Source of the DNA: Halomonas getboli
GTDB lineage: Bacteria > Pseudomonadota > Gammaproteobacteria > Pseudomonadales > Halomonadaceae
Reading direction: 5' to 3'
Length of the DNA: 64,000 bases
Assembly (NCBI RefSeq): GCF_023094245.1
Contig: NZ_JALMEW010000003.1
Location: forward strand, 248,001 to 312,000
The notes under the pieces are model-generated. The model was not told where the DNA came from. It saw only the letters and a list, made by a program, of their open reading frames with translations, and did not search any database. Each line of letters starts with the position of its first letter. Position 1 is the first letter of the stretch. This document shows, one piece after another, positions 34,188 to 43,800 of the stretch. Both the position numbers and the translations under genes were made by a program.

Positions 34188-34474
34188 ATTTTTATAGTAT
34201 TTTAAGAGTCATCAGAACTGCGTATTTATGGTGTTTTGTACGAAAAAACACTTTTTTCTTTTTCCATGGCGGAACATTAAGTGCGCGTATCAGCAAAGAT
34301 TGCGAGCAATCTGATTAATTTTTTTTGATATGTGTCATGTTTTGCGCTGTAATAATTTCATGAGTCATGGAAGGATGCTAGCTTGAATCAATGTTAAGCC
34401 TTGAAGTCGGGCTTGATGGCTGAAGTGCTGATGTGCAGTTTTTATATGGCAAGAAAATTTTATAGGAGATGTAG
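34188..34474. other. AT-rich spacer upstream of the KTSC-like gene
   Basis: These 287 bp contain no gene that I can support. An imperfect hairpin (AAGCC...GGGCTT, 34396-34414) stands about 60 bp upstream of the next gene, and several T-rich stretches are present. The region probably includes that gene's promoter. Confidence 0.4.
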
Positions 34475-34705
34475 ATGATTCCGTACCAGAATCAAAATGG
34501 TGATTCCAATGTAGAAGCCTATGAAATAGGCGATGGTTCAATCACAGTACGGTTTATGTCTGGCACGCATAGAAATTATCTCTACACTAGTCGAAGGCCT
34601 GGAGCCGCAGCAGTAGAGCGAATGATACAGTTGGCTCAACAGGGTCATGGTCTGAATTCTTATATCTCAAGGATTGTTCGGTCAAATTTTGAACGTAAGT
34701 GGTAG
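34475..34705 (+). CDS. KTSC-like small protein
   Basis: The product has 76 residues with an AGGAG ribosome-binding site. SNVEAYEIGDGSITVRFMSG and the end block GHGLNSYISRIVRSNFERKW resemble the KTSC domain (a small beta-beta-alpha module) found in short stand-alone proteins and at ends of nucleases or helicases. The gene is AT-rich and lies inside the segment bracketed by the two recD 3' copies. KTSC proteins are proposed to bind nucleic acids; nothing specific is known here. Confidence 0.7.
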   Translation: MIPYQNQNGDSNVEAYEIGDGSITVRFMSGTHRNYLYTSRRPGAAAVERMIQLAQQGHGLNSYISRIVRSNFERKW

Positions 34706-34744
34706 GTTTTATCCTAGTATAAGGGGCTTGTAAGTTTTCAAACA

Positions 34745-35021
34745 CTATATTGTCCCCAACCCACTCACCCGCATCACCCTTCTTTGCGCCGCGTCCATCA
34801 GCTGGCCGCGGCCGGTTTCCACCAGCGTCAGCCAGTGGCGGGCGCGGGTGATGCCGGTGTAGACCAGCTCCCGGGTGAGGATGGGGTTCGGCGCGTCGGG
34901 CAGCACCAGGGCGGCGTGGGTGAACTCCGAGCCCTGGGACTTGTGCACCGTCATCGCGAACACCGTCTCCACCGCTTGCAGGCGCGAGGGCAGCACCCAC
35001 TTGATGCGATCGGTGCCGTCG
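34745..35021. repeat. recD 3' end, right copy of a direct repeat
   Basis: This segment is duplicated, with substitutions, at 33914-34187. The two copies are in the same orientation and bracket about 560 bp of AT-rich DNA that carries the KTSC-like gene. Confidence 0.85.
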
Positions 35022-36922
35022 CCGGCGGGGAAGGCCACCCGCAGCAGGCGGCGATTGCCGTCGCCAAGCGCATTGTTCGGGCGCTGTGAAGCGTGAGCCG
35101 AGTCCGGACGCGGCATGTCCAGGGTGATGCCGATATCGCCGTTCATCAGCCCCAGGCCGTAGTCGTTCTTGGTCACCAGCACCGGGCGGCCGGGGTACCA
35201 GCGCTGGCGGCCGTCCTGGCTGTCGATCAGCTTTTCCCGCTCCAGTGCCTGGCGCACTCGCTCGTTCAGGCCTTCCACGCCCCAGGGGCCGCGGCGCAGC
35301 GCGCACAGCAGCTGGAAGTCGCCGTGGGCTGCCAGCACCGCGCGGGCCCAGTCATCGAAGGCTTGCTGATCGGCGTCGTCGGCCGGGCGCCGCTCGGTCA
35401 TCACGCTCAGGAAGTGGCGATAGCCCACCGGCGGCGCGGTGGCGGCGCGGGTGCCGGGCTGATGGTGAGCGAAGCGTTCGGGGCAGCCGGTCACGGCCAG
35501 GCGGGCCAGGCCGCGCTCGTCGTCGGCGGCAAGCTTGTGGTGCGAGAGGTCCGCGAAGCCGGCGTTCAGCGCCTCAGTGATGGCGCGGCGCTTGGCGGCG
35601 GGCTCGGCCTCCAGGTTGATCGCCGCCGCCAGCTGGCCGATGCCGCTGTCGGCGGTGAAGCGGTGGCTGACCCGCAGCATGGCGATGGCCTGGTCGAGGG
35701 GCTGGCCGTTGGCGTCCAGCGTGTCCGCGGGCGGCGTCTGGCCGGTGGCCTGACTTAGCCACTCGGCGGTGGCCGGGGTGTAGTGGCCACCCTCGGCCCG
35801 GGCGCACAGGTCGCCCAGCACGGAGCCGGCCTCCACCGAGGCGAGCTGGTCCTTGTCGCCGAGCAGCACCAGCCGCGCCCGGGGCGGCAGCGCCTCGAGC
35901 ATCGCGGCCATCATGCCCACGTCCACCATCGAGGCCTCGTCCACCACCAGCACGTCCAGCGGCAGCGGGTTGTGGCGGTCGTGGCGGAAGCGGCGGGTCT
36001 CGGGGCGCGAGCCCAATAACCTGTGTAGCGTGCTGACGTCCTTCGGAATCACCTCGCGCAGCCGCTCGGGATCGTCGGCCAGGCCGGCGAGGTCGAGCCG
36101 GGCCACCTGGCCGGCGATGGACTCGTTGAGCCGGGCGGCGGCCTTGCCGGTGGGCGCGGCCAGGCGGATGCGCAGGGCGTCGTCGCCTTTGCCGAGGGCC
36201 AGCGCCTGGAGCAGGGCGAGCAGGCGCACCACGGTGGTGGTCTTGCCGGTGCCGGGGCCGCCGGTGATCACCGCGAAGCGCGAGCGGCCGGCCAGGGCGC
36301 AGGCGGCCTTCTGCCAGTCGAACGTATCGTTGCGAGGGAAGAGGGCATCGAGGATAGGCCGCAGCCGGGCCGCGTCCGGCGCATCGTCGTTCTCCGTTCC
36401 GCCGAGCCGGGCGAAGATCCGGCTGTGGATATCCTGCTCGTGCTGCCAGTAGCGGCGCAGGTAGAGCCGCGGGCGCGCGGCGGTGCCGGCGAGCACCAGC
36501 GGGGTGCTGCCGGGGCCGTCGGCCACCAGCTCGGGCTGGGCCAGCGCGGCGCGCCAGGCGTCGAGGTCCAGCGCGGCCATCACCCGGCTGGGCAGCGGCG
36601 GCGGGTCCTCCAGGCTGTCGCCCTCCGGCGGCAGCGAGAGCGCCAGGTCCGGGGTGGCCAGCGTCTGGGCCAGGTCCAGGCACACGTGGCCGCGGCCGAG
36701 CTGGTGGCTGGCCAGGGCCGCCGCCAGCAACAGCAGGGGTGAAGATTCACTCACCTCGCGATGCAGGAAGGCGGCGAAGGCGCGGTCCAGCGAGCGCAGC
36801 CAGCCGCGATCGACCCAGCGGTCGAGCAGGGCGAACAGCGTCGCGTGATCGCTCAGCGCGCGCTCAGAGGCGGCGGATTCCGGCGCCTGATCGGTAGCGT
36901 GATTCGGGATATCCGGGGTCAT
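34745..36922 (-). CDS. recD: Exodeoxyribonuclease V alpha subunit RecD
   Basis: The product has 725 residues from the ATG at 36922, which overlaps the recB stop as ATGA. A superfamily-1 helicase: Walker A ITGGPGTGKTTTVVRLL (near residue 220), Walker B VLVVDEASMVD, and the late motif [21 protein letters not shown], then TGITRARHWLTLVE. It is the fast 5'-3' motor of RecBCD in double-strand-break repair and phage-DNA degradation. Its last 277 bp are duplicated at 33914-34187. The upstream frame is open far into recB, but homology starts at MTPDIPN. Confidence 0.95.
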   Translation of the reverse strand: MTPDIPNHATDQAPESAASERALSDHATLFALLDRWVDRGWLRSLDRAFAAFLHREVSESSPLLLLAAALASHQLGRGHVCLDLAQTLATPDLALSLPPEGDSLEDPPPLPSRVMAALDLDAWRAALAQPELVADGPGSTPLVLAGTAARPRLYLRRYWQHEQDIHSRIFARLGGTENDDAPDAARLRPILDALFPRNDTFDWQKAACALAGRSRFAVITGGPGTGKTTTVVRLLALLQALALGKGDDALRIRLAAPTGKAAARLNESIAGQVARLDLAGLADDPERLREVIPKDVSTLHRLLGSRPETRRFRHDRHNPLPLDVLVVDEASMVDVGMMAAMLEALPPRARLVLLGDKDQLASVEAGSVLGDLCARAEGGHYTPATAEWLSQATGQTPPADTLDANGQPLDQAIAMLRVSHRFTADSGIGQLAAAINLEAEPAAKRRAITEALNAGFADLSHHKLAADDERGLARLAVTGCPERFAHHQPGTRAATAPPVGYRHFLSVMTERRPADDADQQAFDDWARAVLAAHGDFQLLCALRRGPWGVEGLNERVRQALEREKLIDSQDGRQRWYPGRPVLVTKNDYGLGLMNGDIGITLDMPRPDSAHASQRPNNALGDGNRRLLRVAFPAGDGTDRIKWVLPSRLQAVETVFAMTVHKSQGSEFTHAALVLPDAPNPILTRELVYTGITRARHWLTLVETGRGQLMDAAQRRVMRVSGLGTI

Positions 36923-39900
36923 GCGGCGGCCTCCTCGGCGGCGCGGAACAGGGCATCGAGCGCCAGGATCAGCTCGCTCGGCGGGCGTTCGGCGTGCACG
37001 CCGCGGGAGGGCGCGCGGGTGCCGCGCAGGAAGACGTAGAGCGCCCCGCCCAGGTGGCGCTCGATGTCGTAGTCCGGCAGCCGGGCCTCGAGCAGCCGGT
37101 GCAGGGCCAGCAGGTAGAGGCAGTACTGCACGTCGTAGCGCTTCTCGAGCACGGCCTCCGCCATCGCCGCCTCGGTGTAGGCGGCGTCGTCGGCGCCCAG
37201 GTGGTTGGACTTCCAGTCGAGCACGTAGAAGCGCCCCTCGTGTTCCACCACCAGGTCGATGAAGCCCTTGAGCATGCCGTTCAAGGTGTCGGGCTCGAGC
37301 GCCGGCCGCGGCCGCCCGCCGAGCGTGTGAGCGCTTACGAGGGCGTCCAGCCGGCGGGTGTTGACCTGGTGGGCGGCGAACCAGAACTCCAGCTCGACCC
37401 GGTAGCCGTCCAGGGCGTCGAGGCGCAGCGGCGCGGTCTCGCCATCGCCCGGCACCGGCAGCGGCGTGGTCAGCAGCTCCGGCAGCCACTGCGACAGCGC
37501 CTCGATCTGGCCCTTCCAGCCGCGGCGATTGGCGCGCCGGGCCAGGGTGTCGGCGCGCAGTTCGGCGTCCTCGGCCACCCGGGCGAAGCCTTCCTCGCCG
37601 GCCCATTCCAGCAGGCCGTGCAGGAAGGTGCCCGCCGAGGGCCCGCGGGGGAAGCGGTGAAGCGAGCCCTCGCTCACCGTGGCCGCGGCGGCATCGAAGG
37701 GCTCGTGGATCACCTCCATGGCGGTGGCCTCGTCGGCGGTGGTGGGCTCGGGGGCCGGTTCGGCTTCGGCGGCGTCGTCCGTGCCCAGGTCGTCCGGCGT
37801 GGCGCCGGTGCGCAGCGCCGAGTAGCTGGCGATCCACCAGTGCTCGCGGATCGCCCGGGTGGGCGCGCGGGCATCAAGGAGCGGCGCGTCGTCGCTGGCG
37901 AGCTCGACCGGCGTGGCATCGGCCTCGGGGGCGTCCTGCACCGCGACCTGTGCGTTGTGATCGCCGGTGTTCTCGTCGGCCAGCGCCTCGAGCGCCGGGC
38001 GCAGGTTGTCGGGCGAGAGCGCCTCGCCCCCCTTGAGCAGATGGCCGACGGCGCTGCGCTCCATGGCGTCCAGCGGCGCCAGGCCGAGCCAGGTGGCGTG
38101 GCGGGCGCGGGTCAGGGCGACGTAGAGCTTGCGCAGATCCTCCCCCAGTCGCTCGTGGTCGGCGCGGGCCAGCGTCGCCTCGTCGGCGGAGAGCGTCAGG
38201 CGCAGGTGGCCGGCGTCGTCGTGCCAGCGCAGCGGCAGGTCGCCGGCCTTCACCGGGCGGAAGGCGGCGATGAAGGGCAGGAACACCAGCGGGTACTCCA
38301 GGCCCTTGGACTTGTGGATGGTGACCACCTGCACCAGGTCGGCGTCGCTCTCCAGGCGCAGGCGGTGGGTGTCGGACTGCGCCTGGGGATGCGCGCGGGA
38401 CTCGGCCAGGAAGCGCAGCAGGGCGTGCTCGCCGTCGATCTCGGCGCTGGCCTCCTGGAGCAGCTCGCCGAGGTGCAAGAGGTCGGTGAGCCGTCGCTCG
38501 CCCTCGGGCACCGCCAGGAGCCGGCCGGGCACCGCGAAGTCGGCCAGCAGCCGGTGCAGCATGGGCAGCACGCCGCGGCGCTGCCACTGGCGGTGGTAGT
38601 CGCGGAACTGCATCACCCGCGCCTCCCAGGCCAGCTCGTCCTGCTGGGGGCCGCCGTTCAGGGCGTCGAGCTCGGCCAGGCTAAGCCCCAGGCTCGGCGT
38701 GGCCAGCGCGGCGCGCAGGCAGCGCTCGTCGTCCGGCGCGGCGCAGGCGGCCAGCCATACCTCCAGCTCGGCGGCGGCCTCGGTCTCGAACACGCCCTCC
38801 TTGTCGGAGAGGTAGACGCTGCGGATGCCGCGGGCCAGCAGGGCGCCGCGAATGGCGCGGGCCTCGCTGGCGTTGTTGACCAGCACCGCGAGGTCCGACG
38901 GCGCCAGCGGCTGGAAGTCTCCCTCTTTCTGGAAACCGGTCTGCCCGGCCTGGCCCTCGCGCAGGAGACTCGCCATCTCGGTGGCGCAGCGCGCGGCCAG
39001 CTCATTGAGATAGGCGCCCTTGGGCAGCGTCTCCTCGGCGGCCAGATGCCAGAGCGTCAGCGCCGGCTGGGCGGCGCCGCGGCGCACGAGGGCGTCCTTG
39101 CGGCCATTGGCGTCGACCGGAGTGAACGGCACGGGATTACTGAATCCCTGGCTAAATGGCTGCGCGGACGAATCACTGCGTTGCGCGGTGCTCGAAAGCT
39201 CGCCTAACCCCTCGTTATGTCTCGCTTCCTGTGCGCCGTGCGCCTTGTGCTTCATTCCGCTCGCCGATTGATCCAGGGATTCAGGTTGCCTTTTACGGAA
39301 CAGGAAAGCGCCCGCCTCGTTATTGGCTTCGGCGTGGGCGAACACCCGGTTCACGGCCTCGACCATGGGCGTGGCGGAGCGGAAGTTGGTGCCCAGCGTG
39401 ACGTGGCGGCCGGCGGTGTCGCGCCGGGCCTGGAGGTAGGTGTGGATATCGGCGCCGCGGAAGGCGTAGATCGCCTGCTTGGGGTCGCCGATCAGCAGCA
39501 CCGCGCTGTCCTCTCTATTCGTTGCCAGCTCATAGACGCGGTCGAACAGCCGGTACTGCACCGGGTCGGTGTCCTGGAACTCGTCGACCAGCGCCACCGG
39601 GAACTGCTCGCGGATGCGCGCGGCCAGCGTCTCGCCGGCCTCGCCCGCGAAGGCGGCGTCCAGCCGGTGCAGCAGGTCGTCGGGGCCGAGCTCGGCGCGG
39701 CGGCGCTGCACGGTCTCGCGGCGCGCGGCCATCCAGTGCACGGCATGGGCGAGCAGGTCGGCGAACGGGTCGGGCAGCTCGGCGAGCCGCTCCGGCAGCT
39801 CGGCCAGGGCTTCAAGGGCCGGCAGATTCGGTACGGGATCTTCCTTCCAGATCTCGGCGATGCCGTCTGGCGTCAGGCGCTTCCAGGCGGCGGGGGTGAG

Positions 39901-40887
39901 ATCGGGGCTCGCGAGCTCCGCGTCATAGGCCCAGTCGCGCAGGGCGGCGAGCCAGTTGGCGCGGCTCCTGGCGTTGAGCTTCTGGCCGTTGAAGGCCTTG
40001 CGCTTGGCGGCGGCCTCGAGCAGCGCCTCCAGCTCGTCGAGCCAGGCCGGCCAGGGCGCCTTGAGCTCGGCCAGCGCCGCGGCGCGCTGCTCGCGGTAGT
40101 TCGAGAGCGCATCAAACGGCGGCGGCGCCGCGGGCAGGGCGGCGGCGTGGGTGCGCAGCCGGGCGGCGGTGTCGTTGAGGGCGTCCGGCGTGGTCCAGTA
40201 GCGGGCGACGATCGCCAGCGCCTCGGGGTCGAGGTCGTAGTAGAAGCTGCGCCAGTAGTCCCGGGCGATCTCCAGGTCCATCTCCGACTGGTCCAGCGCC
40301 ATCTCCAGGGCGAACAGGCTGCCGCTGTCGAAGGCGTGCTCGCGCAGCATGCGGTGGCACCAGGCGTGGATGGTGGAGACCGCGGCCTCGTCCATCCACT
40401 CGGCGGCCAGCCGCAGCCGGCGGGCGCAGGTCGGCCAGCTCTCACGGGGGTAGCTGTCGCGCAGGGCGATCAGCGGGTCGCCTAATCCTCCCTTGGGGTC
40501 AGACCCCAAAGTCCCCTGAGGGGTCTGACCCCAAGGTTCGCTGAAGAGGTCGCCGATCAGCGGGGCGTCGTCGGGGGCAGCTCCTTCATCGACCTGAAAG
40601 GCCTCGGCCGCTTCCACCAGCCGGGCGCGGATACGGTCGCGCAGCTCCTGGGTGGCGGCGTTGGTGAAGGTGACGACCAGGATCTCCGGCGGCGTCAGCG
40701 GCCGCGGGAAGCTGGCCGCGTCGTCCTCGCCGCGGGGGCCGAGCACCAGCCGCAGGTAGAGCAGGGCGATGGTGAAGGTCTTGCCGGTGCCGGCGCTGGC
40801 CTCGATCAGCCGGCTGCCGGTGAGCGGCAGGGCCACGGGATCGAGCCGGGGCGTCTCGGCGATCTGCCTGTCTTCCGTCATCGTCAT
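36919..40887 (-). CDS. recB: Exodeoxyribonuclease V beta subunit RecB
   Basis: The product has 1322 residues from the ATG at 40887, which overlaps the recC stop as ATGA. Helicase motifs: Walker A ASAGTGKT (30-37), [55 protein letters not shown] and [18 protein letters not shown]. The C-terminal nuclease domain is intact: [21 protein letters not shown]. It is longer than E. coli RecB (1180). Two in-frame repeat insertions explain part of that: residues about 117-132 (40491-40536) and a segment of about 50 residues (39141-39283). Works with RecC and RecD on DNA ends. Confidence 0.95.
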   Translation of the reverse strand: MTMTEDRQIAETPRLDPVALPLTGSRLIEASAGTGKTFTIALLYLRLVLGPRGEDDAASFPRPLTPPEILVVTFTNAATQELRDRIRARLVEAAEAFQVDEGAAPDDAPLIGDLFSEPWGQTPQGTLGSDPKGGLGDPLIALRDSYPRESWPTCARRLRLAAEWMDEAAVSTIHAWCHRMLREHAFDSGSLFALEMALDQSEMDLEIARDYWRSFYYDLDPEALAIVARYWTTPDALNDTAARLRTHAAALPAAPPPFDALSNYREQRAAALAELKAPWPAWLDELEALLEAAAKRKAFNGQKLNARSRANWLAALRDWAYDAELASPDLTPAAWKRLTPDGIAEIWKEDPVPNLPALEALAELPERLAELPDPFADLLAHAVHWMAARRETVQRRRAELGPDDLLHRLDAAFAGEAGETLAARIREQFPVALVDEFQDTDPVQYRLFDRVYELATNREDSAVLLIGDPKQAIYAFRGADIHTYLQARRDTAGRHVTLGTNFRSATPMVEAVNRVFAHAEANNEAGAFLFRKRQPESLDQSASGMKHKAHGAQEARHNEGLGELSSTAQRSDSSAQPFSQGFSNPVPFTPVDANGRKDALVRRGAAQPALTLWHLAAEETLPKGAYLNELAARCATEMASLLREGQAGQTGFQKEGDFQPLAPSDLAVLVNNASEARAIRGALLARGIRSVYLSDKEGVFETEAAAELEVWLAACAAPDDERCLRAALATPSLGLSLAELDALNGGPQQDELAWEARVMQFRDYHRQWQRRGVLPMLHRLLADFAVPGRLLAVPEGERRLTDLLHLGELLQEASAEIDGEHALLRFLAESRAHPQAQSDTHRLRLESDADLVQVVTIHKSKGLEYPLVFLPFIAAFRPVKAGDLPLRWHDDAGHLRLTLSADEATLARADHERLGEDLRKLYVALTRARHATWLGLAPLDAMERSAVGHLLKGGEALSPDNLRPALEALADENTGDHNAQVAVQDAPEADATPVELASDDAPLLDARAPTRAIREHWWIASYSALRTGATPDDLGTDDAAEAEPAPEPTTADEATAMEVIHEPFDAAAATVSEGSLHRFPRGPSAGTFLHGLLEWAGEEGFARVAEDAELRADTLARRANRRGWKGQIEALSQWLPELLTTPLPVPGDGETAPLRLDALDGYRVELEFWFAAHQVNTRRLDALVSAHTLGGRPRPALEPDTLNGMLKGFIDLVVEHEGRFYVLDWKSNHLGADDAAYTEAAMAEAVLEKRYDVQYCLYLLALHRLLEARLPDYDIERHLGGALYVFLRGTRAPSRGVHAERPPSELILALDALFRAAEEAAA
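39141..39283. mobile_element. MITE-like element in frame inside recB
   Basis: A 143-bp segment is flanked by perfect 11-bp inverted repeats (TGAATCCCTGG at 39141-39151 and CCAGGGATTCA at 39273-39283). It encodes a stretch rich in Ser, Gln, Ala, His and Glu ([15 protein letters not shown]) that breaks RecB between FLFRK and PVPFTPVDA, where homologues are continuous. It is less GC-rich than the surrounding gene. Termini and in-frame placement suggest a small non-autonomous mobile repeat. No second copy is in the window. Confidence 0.7.
40491..40536. repeat. GGGGTCAGACCCC-type inverted repeat in frame inside recB
   Basis: Perfect 17-bp arms (CCTTGGGGTCAGACCCC / GGGGTCTGACCCCAAGG) flank a 12-bp centre. 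Each arm itself contains the self-complementary GGGGTCAGACCCC. It is a REP-like sequence seen widely in intergenic DNA of proteobacteria. Here it is translated as [17 protein letters not shown]. Confidence 0.8.
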
Positions 40888-43800
40888 GCCTTGCCTCCCT
40901 GGCCCTTGCCGCCTTTCCTGTCGTTCTTCTTGTCGCCGCCCTTGGCCTTTACCGCGTCGTGCAGCGGGGCGTAGAGCGCCGCGGTCAGCTCGGTGAAGCG
41001 CCGGCCGGCGGCCTCGTGCCGCACCAGGCCTTCGAGGTCGCGCCACTGGCGGGCGAGGTACGGGTCGCGGCCGAGCTCGCCATGGTCGCCGTTGAAGCCG
41101 GTGCCATGGAAGGCGGTGACGGCGGCCTTCCAGGCCTTGAGGTCGGCCTCCTCGGTCTTCTCCGCATCGCCGAAGACGCGGGCCAGGGCGTCGGGATCGC
41201 CGCCCTTCTCGTGCCAGGCGAAGGCGGTGTCCCGGGCCAGCGGCAGCGGCGCGGTCATGCCGGCGCGCCAGGCGCGGGCGATGGCTTCCAGATGTGCGCG
41301 GGCGGTGCCGGCGTCCAGCGGCGCCAGGGTGCCGCCGCCGGCGCGGGAGAGCAGCACCGTGGTCATGGGGCCGAGGGCGAGCTGGCCGGCCAGGTGGGCG
41401 ACCCAGGGGGCCAGCCAGTGTTTCCAGTGGTACTTGCCCTTGTTGACCAGGCTGCTGGTCATCAGCACCAGCCGGCAGCGCTCGCCGGCGGCGTTCTCGC
41501 GCAGGCCGTCCAGCCAGTCTTCGATATGAATCGGTTCGTCGTTCGTGGCGAGCTCCAGCGATACGGCGGCCGGCGTCTCCCAGGCGTGGGGCCAGGCCTC
41601 GAGCGTATCGGCGTAGTCGCCGAGCAGGCCGTCGAGCGGCTCGACCAGGTGCTCGCGCATCAGCTCGGCGAAGCCGCCCATGGCCAGGCGCCCCTCGCGT
41701 TCGAGGCGTTCCAGGGTGTCGTGCACGGCGGGCATCGGCGGCTCGGCGGCATCGACGGCGCGGCGCCCGGCCTCGATCAGCGCCTGCTGGAGCTGCCAGT
41801 GGTCCAGGCCGTCCAGGGCAAAGGGCTCGTGGTCGGGGCTTTCCAGCGCCTCGCGCTCGAGGTAGACGCCGAGCCGGGTGGTGAAGAAGGCCTTCACCGG
41901 GTCCTTGAGGAAGCCGCTGAGGCGCGACAGCGTCAGCGCCGTATCGAGCTCGATGGGCGGCAGCTCGCCGTCGACGGCGGCCTCCGGCGTCGGCCGGCCG
42001 GCATGCACCGCCCGCCACTCCCGGGCGTAGGTAAACAGCCGCTCGTCTTCCGAGAAGCTCTCTACCGCGCCCGACCCCGCGCGGCTTCCTACCGTGCCCG
42101 ACCCCGCACGGAAGTATTTCCGACTGAACGGCTGCAGCGGGTGCTTGGTGGTCAGCGCATCGACCAGGGCCTGGCCGGCGTCGTCCTCGTGTTCGTGGCC
42201 GGCGAGCGTCCAGCCGGCGGCGAGGTGGTCGCGCAGCTGGCCGAGCAGCACCGAGGGTGGGCGCGGTTCGTTGTCGTGGATGCTGCGGCCGACCCAGCTG
42301 ACCATCAGGCTGTCGCGGGCCGAGAGCAGCGCCTCGAGGAACAGGTAACGGTCGTCCTCGCGGCGCGAGCGGTCGCCGGGGCGGTAGTCGTGGCCCATCA
42401 GGTCGATGTCCAGCGGGCGCTGTACCCGCGGGTAGTCGCCGTCGTTCATGCCCAGCAGGCAGACGTGGCGGAACGGGATCGCCCGCATCGGCATCAGGGT
42501 GGCGACGTTCACCGCGCCGGCCAGGAAGCGCTGGGAGAGGCTGGCCTCGTCGAGCTGGCCGAGCCAGTGCTCGCGCACCACCGAGAGCGGCAGTGCCTCG
42601 GTGAGGCCGGCGTCCTCGGCGGTCTCCTGCCAGTCCTCCAGCAGTTCGCCCAGGCGGTTGAGGGTGGCGAGGTCGGCCTCGTCCTCGGCGGCGAAGCAGG
42701 CGGCCAGCAGCTCGCGCAGGCGGCGGCACCAGGTGGGCACGTCGGCGGGCTCGGAGAGCGCGCGCCACTGGGCCTCGAGGGCGTCGAGCAGGTCCATCAG
42801 CGGGCCGGCCAGCGCGGCTTCCAGGCCGCCGATGTCGCCATAGGGCTCGATGTCGTGCCAGGGGCCATCCGCCGTGTCGCCCACGGCATAGCCGAGCAGA
42901 AGCCGGCGCAGGCCGAAGGCCCAGGTGTTGGCGGTGAGCCCGCCGGGCAGGTCGAGCCGGGCGCGCTGCTCGGCGTCGAGCCCCCAGCGGATGCCGGCAC
43001 CCTCGATCCAGCGCCGTAGCACCGGCAGGGCGTCGGCGTCCAGGCCGAAGCGGGCGCGCAGGGCGGGCACTTCGAGCAGGTCGAGCAGGTCGCTGACCGT
43101 CAGCCGCGCCTCCGGCAGGTGCAGCAGCGCCTCCAGCGCCACCAGCAGCGGCTGGCGATGGCGGCTGGTCTGGTCGGAGAGCGTGAAGGGAATGTGGCGC
43201 GGGTCCTCCGGCGGCAGGCGGCCGAACACCGCCTGCACGGCGGCGGCGTAGGTGTCGATGTCCGGCACCATCACCAGCACGTCGCGCGGGCGCAGCGTGG
43301 GGTCGGCGTCGAAGGCGGCCAGCAGCTGGTCGTGGAGGATCTCGACCTCGCGCAGGGCGCTGTGGGCGACGTGGAAGCGCAGGCTACGATCAGCCGTCGG
43401 GTCCACCGCCGGCCAGGCCTCGCGGGTCTCCTGGGGCGGGCGCAGCTCGAGCACGTCGTCCTGCAGTTGCTGCAGCAGCCCCGGCGCCTCGCCGTCGGCG
43501 GGCGAGTCGAACAGGTCGATGCGCATCGCCTCGGCGTCGAACAGCGCCCGGTAGGCGTCCTGGTCGTCGAACTCGTCGAGCAGGCGCAGGTAGTCGCGGC
43601 CCTGCTTGCCCCAGGCGGCCAGCAGCGGCTGGGCGTGGAGGTGCAGCTGGGTGTCGTCGAGCTCCAGCGGCATGCCGGGGCGGTGGCGCTGACGCCGGCG
43701 GGCGGCTCGCAGCAGGTCCTTGTGCTCGATGATGTCGGCCCAGAAGTGGCGGCAGGGATTGTGCACGCAGAGCAGCACCTGGGTGACCTTCGACACCGCG

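Larger units (their letters stand above)
31312..34744. other. AT-rich genomic island next to recD
   Basis: Base composition drops abruptly after the DUF427 stop codon and returns to high GC at the recD stop codon, interrupted only by the GC-rich recD remnant at 33914-34187. Codon use in the island genes is rich in A- and T-ending codons, unlike the rest of the window. The island carries four genes and no integrase, transposase or tRNA that I can see. Acquisition by horizontal transfer is strongly suggested; the duplicated recD 3' end points to insertion by recombination at recD. Confidence 0.85.

Noticed and set aside
31312..34744. Integrative element with tRNA target
   Set aside because: I found no tRNA-like sequence or integrase at either boundary; only the recD 3' duplication marks the junction.
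40491..40536. CRISPR or phage att site
   Set aside because: Only one pair of arms with a 12-bp centre, no repeat-spacer array and no integrase; it fits a REP-like element.
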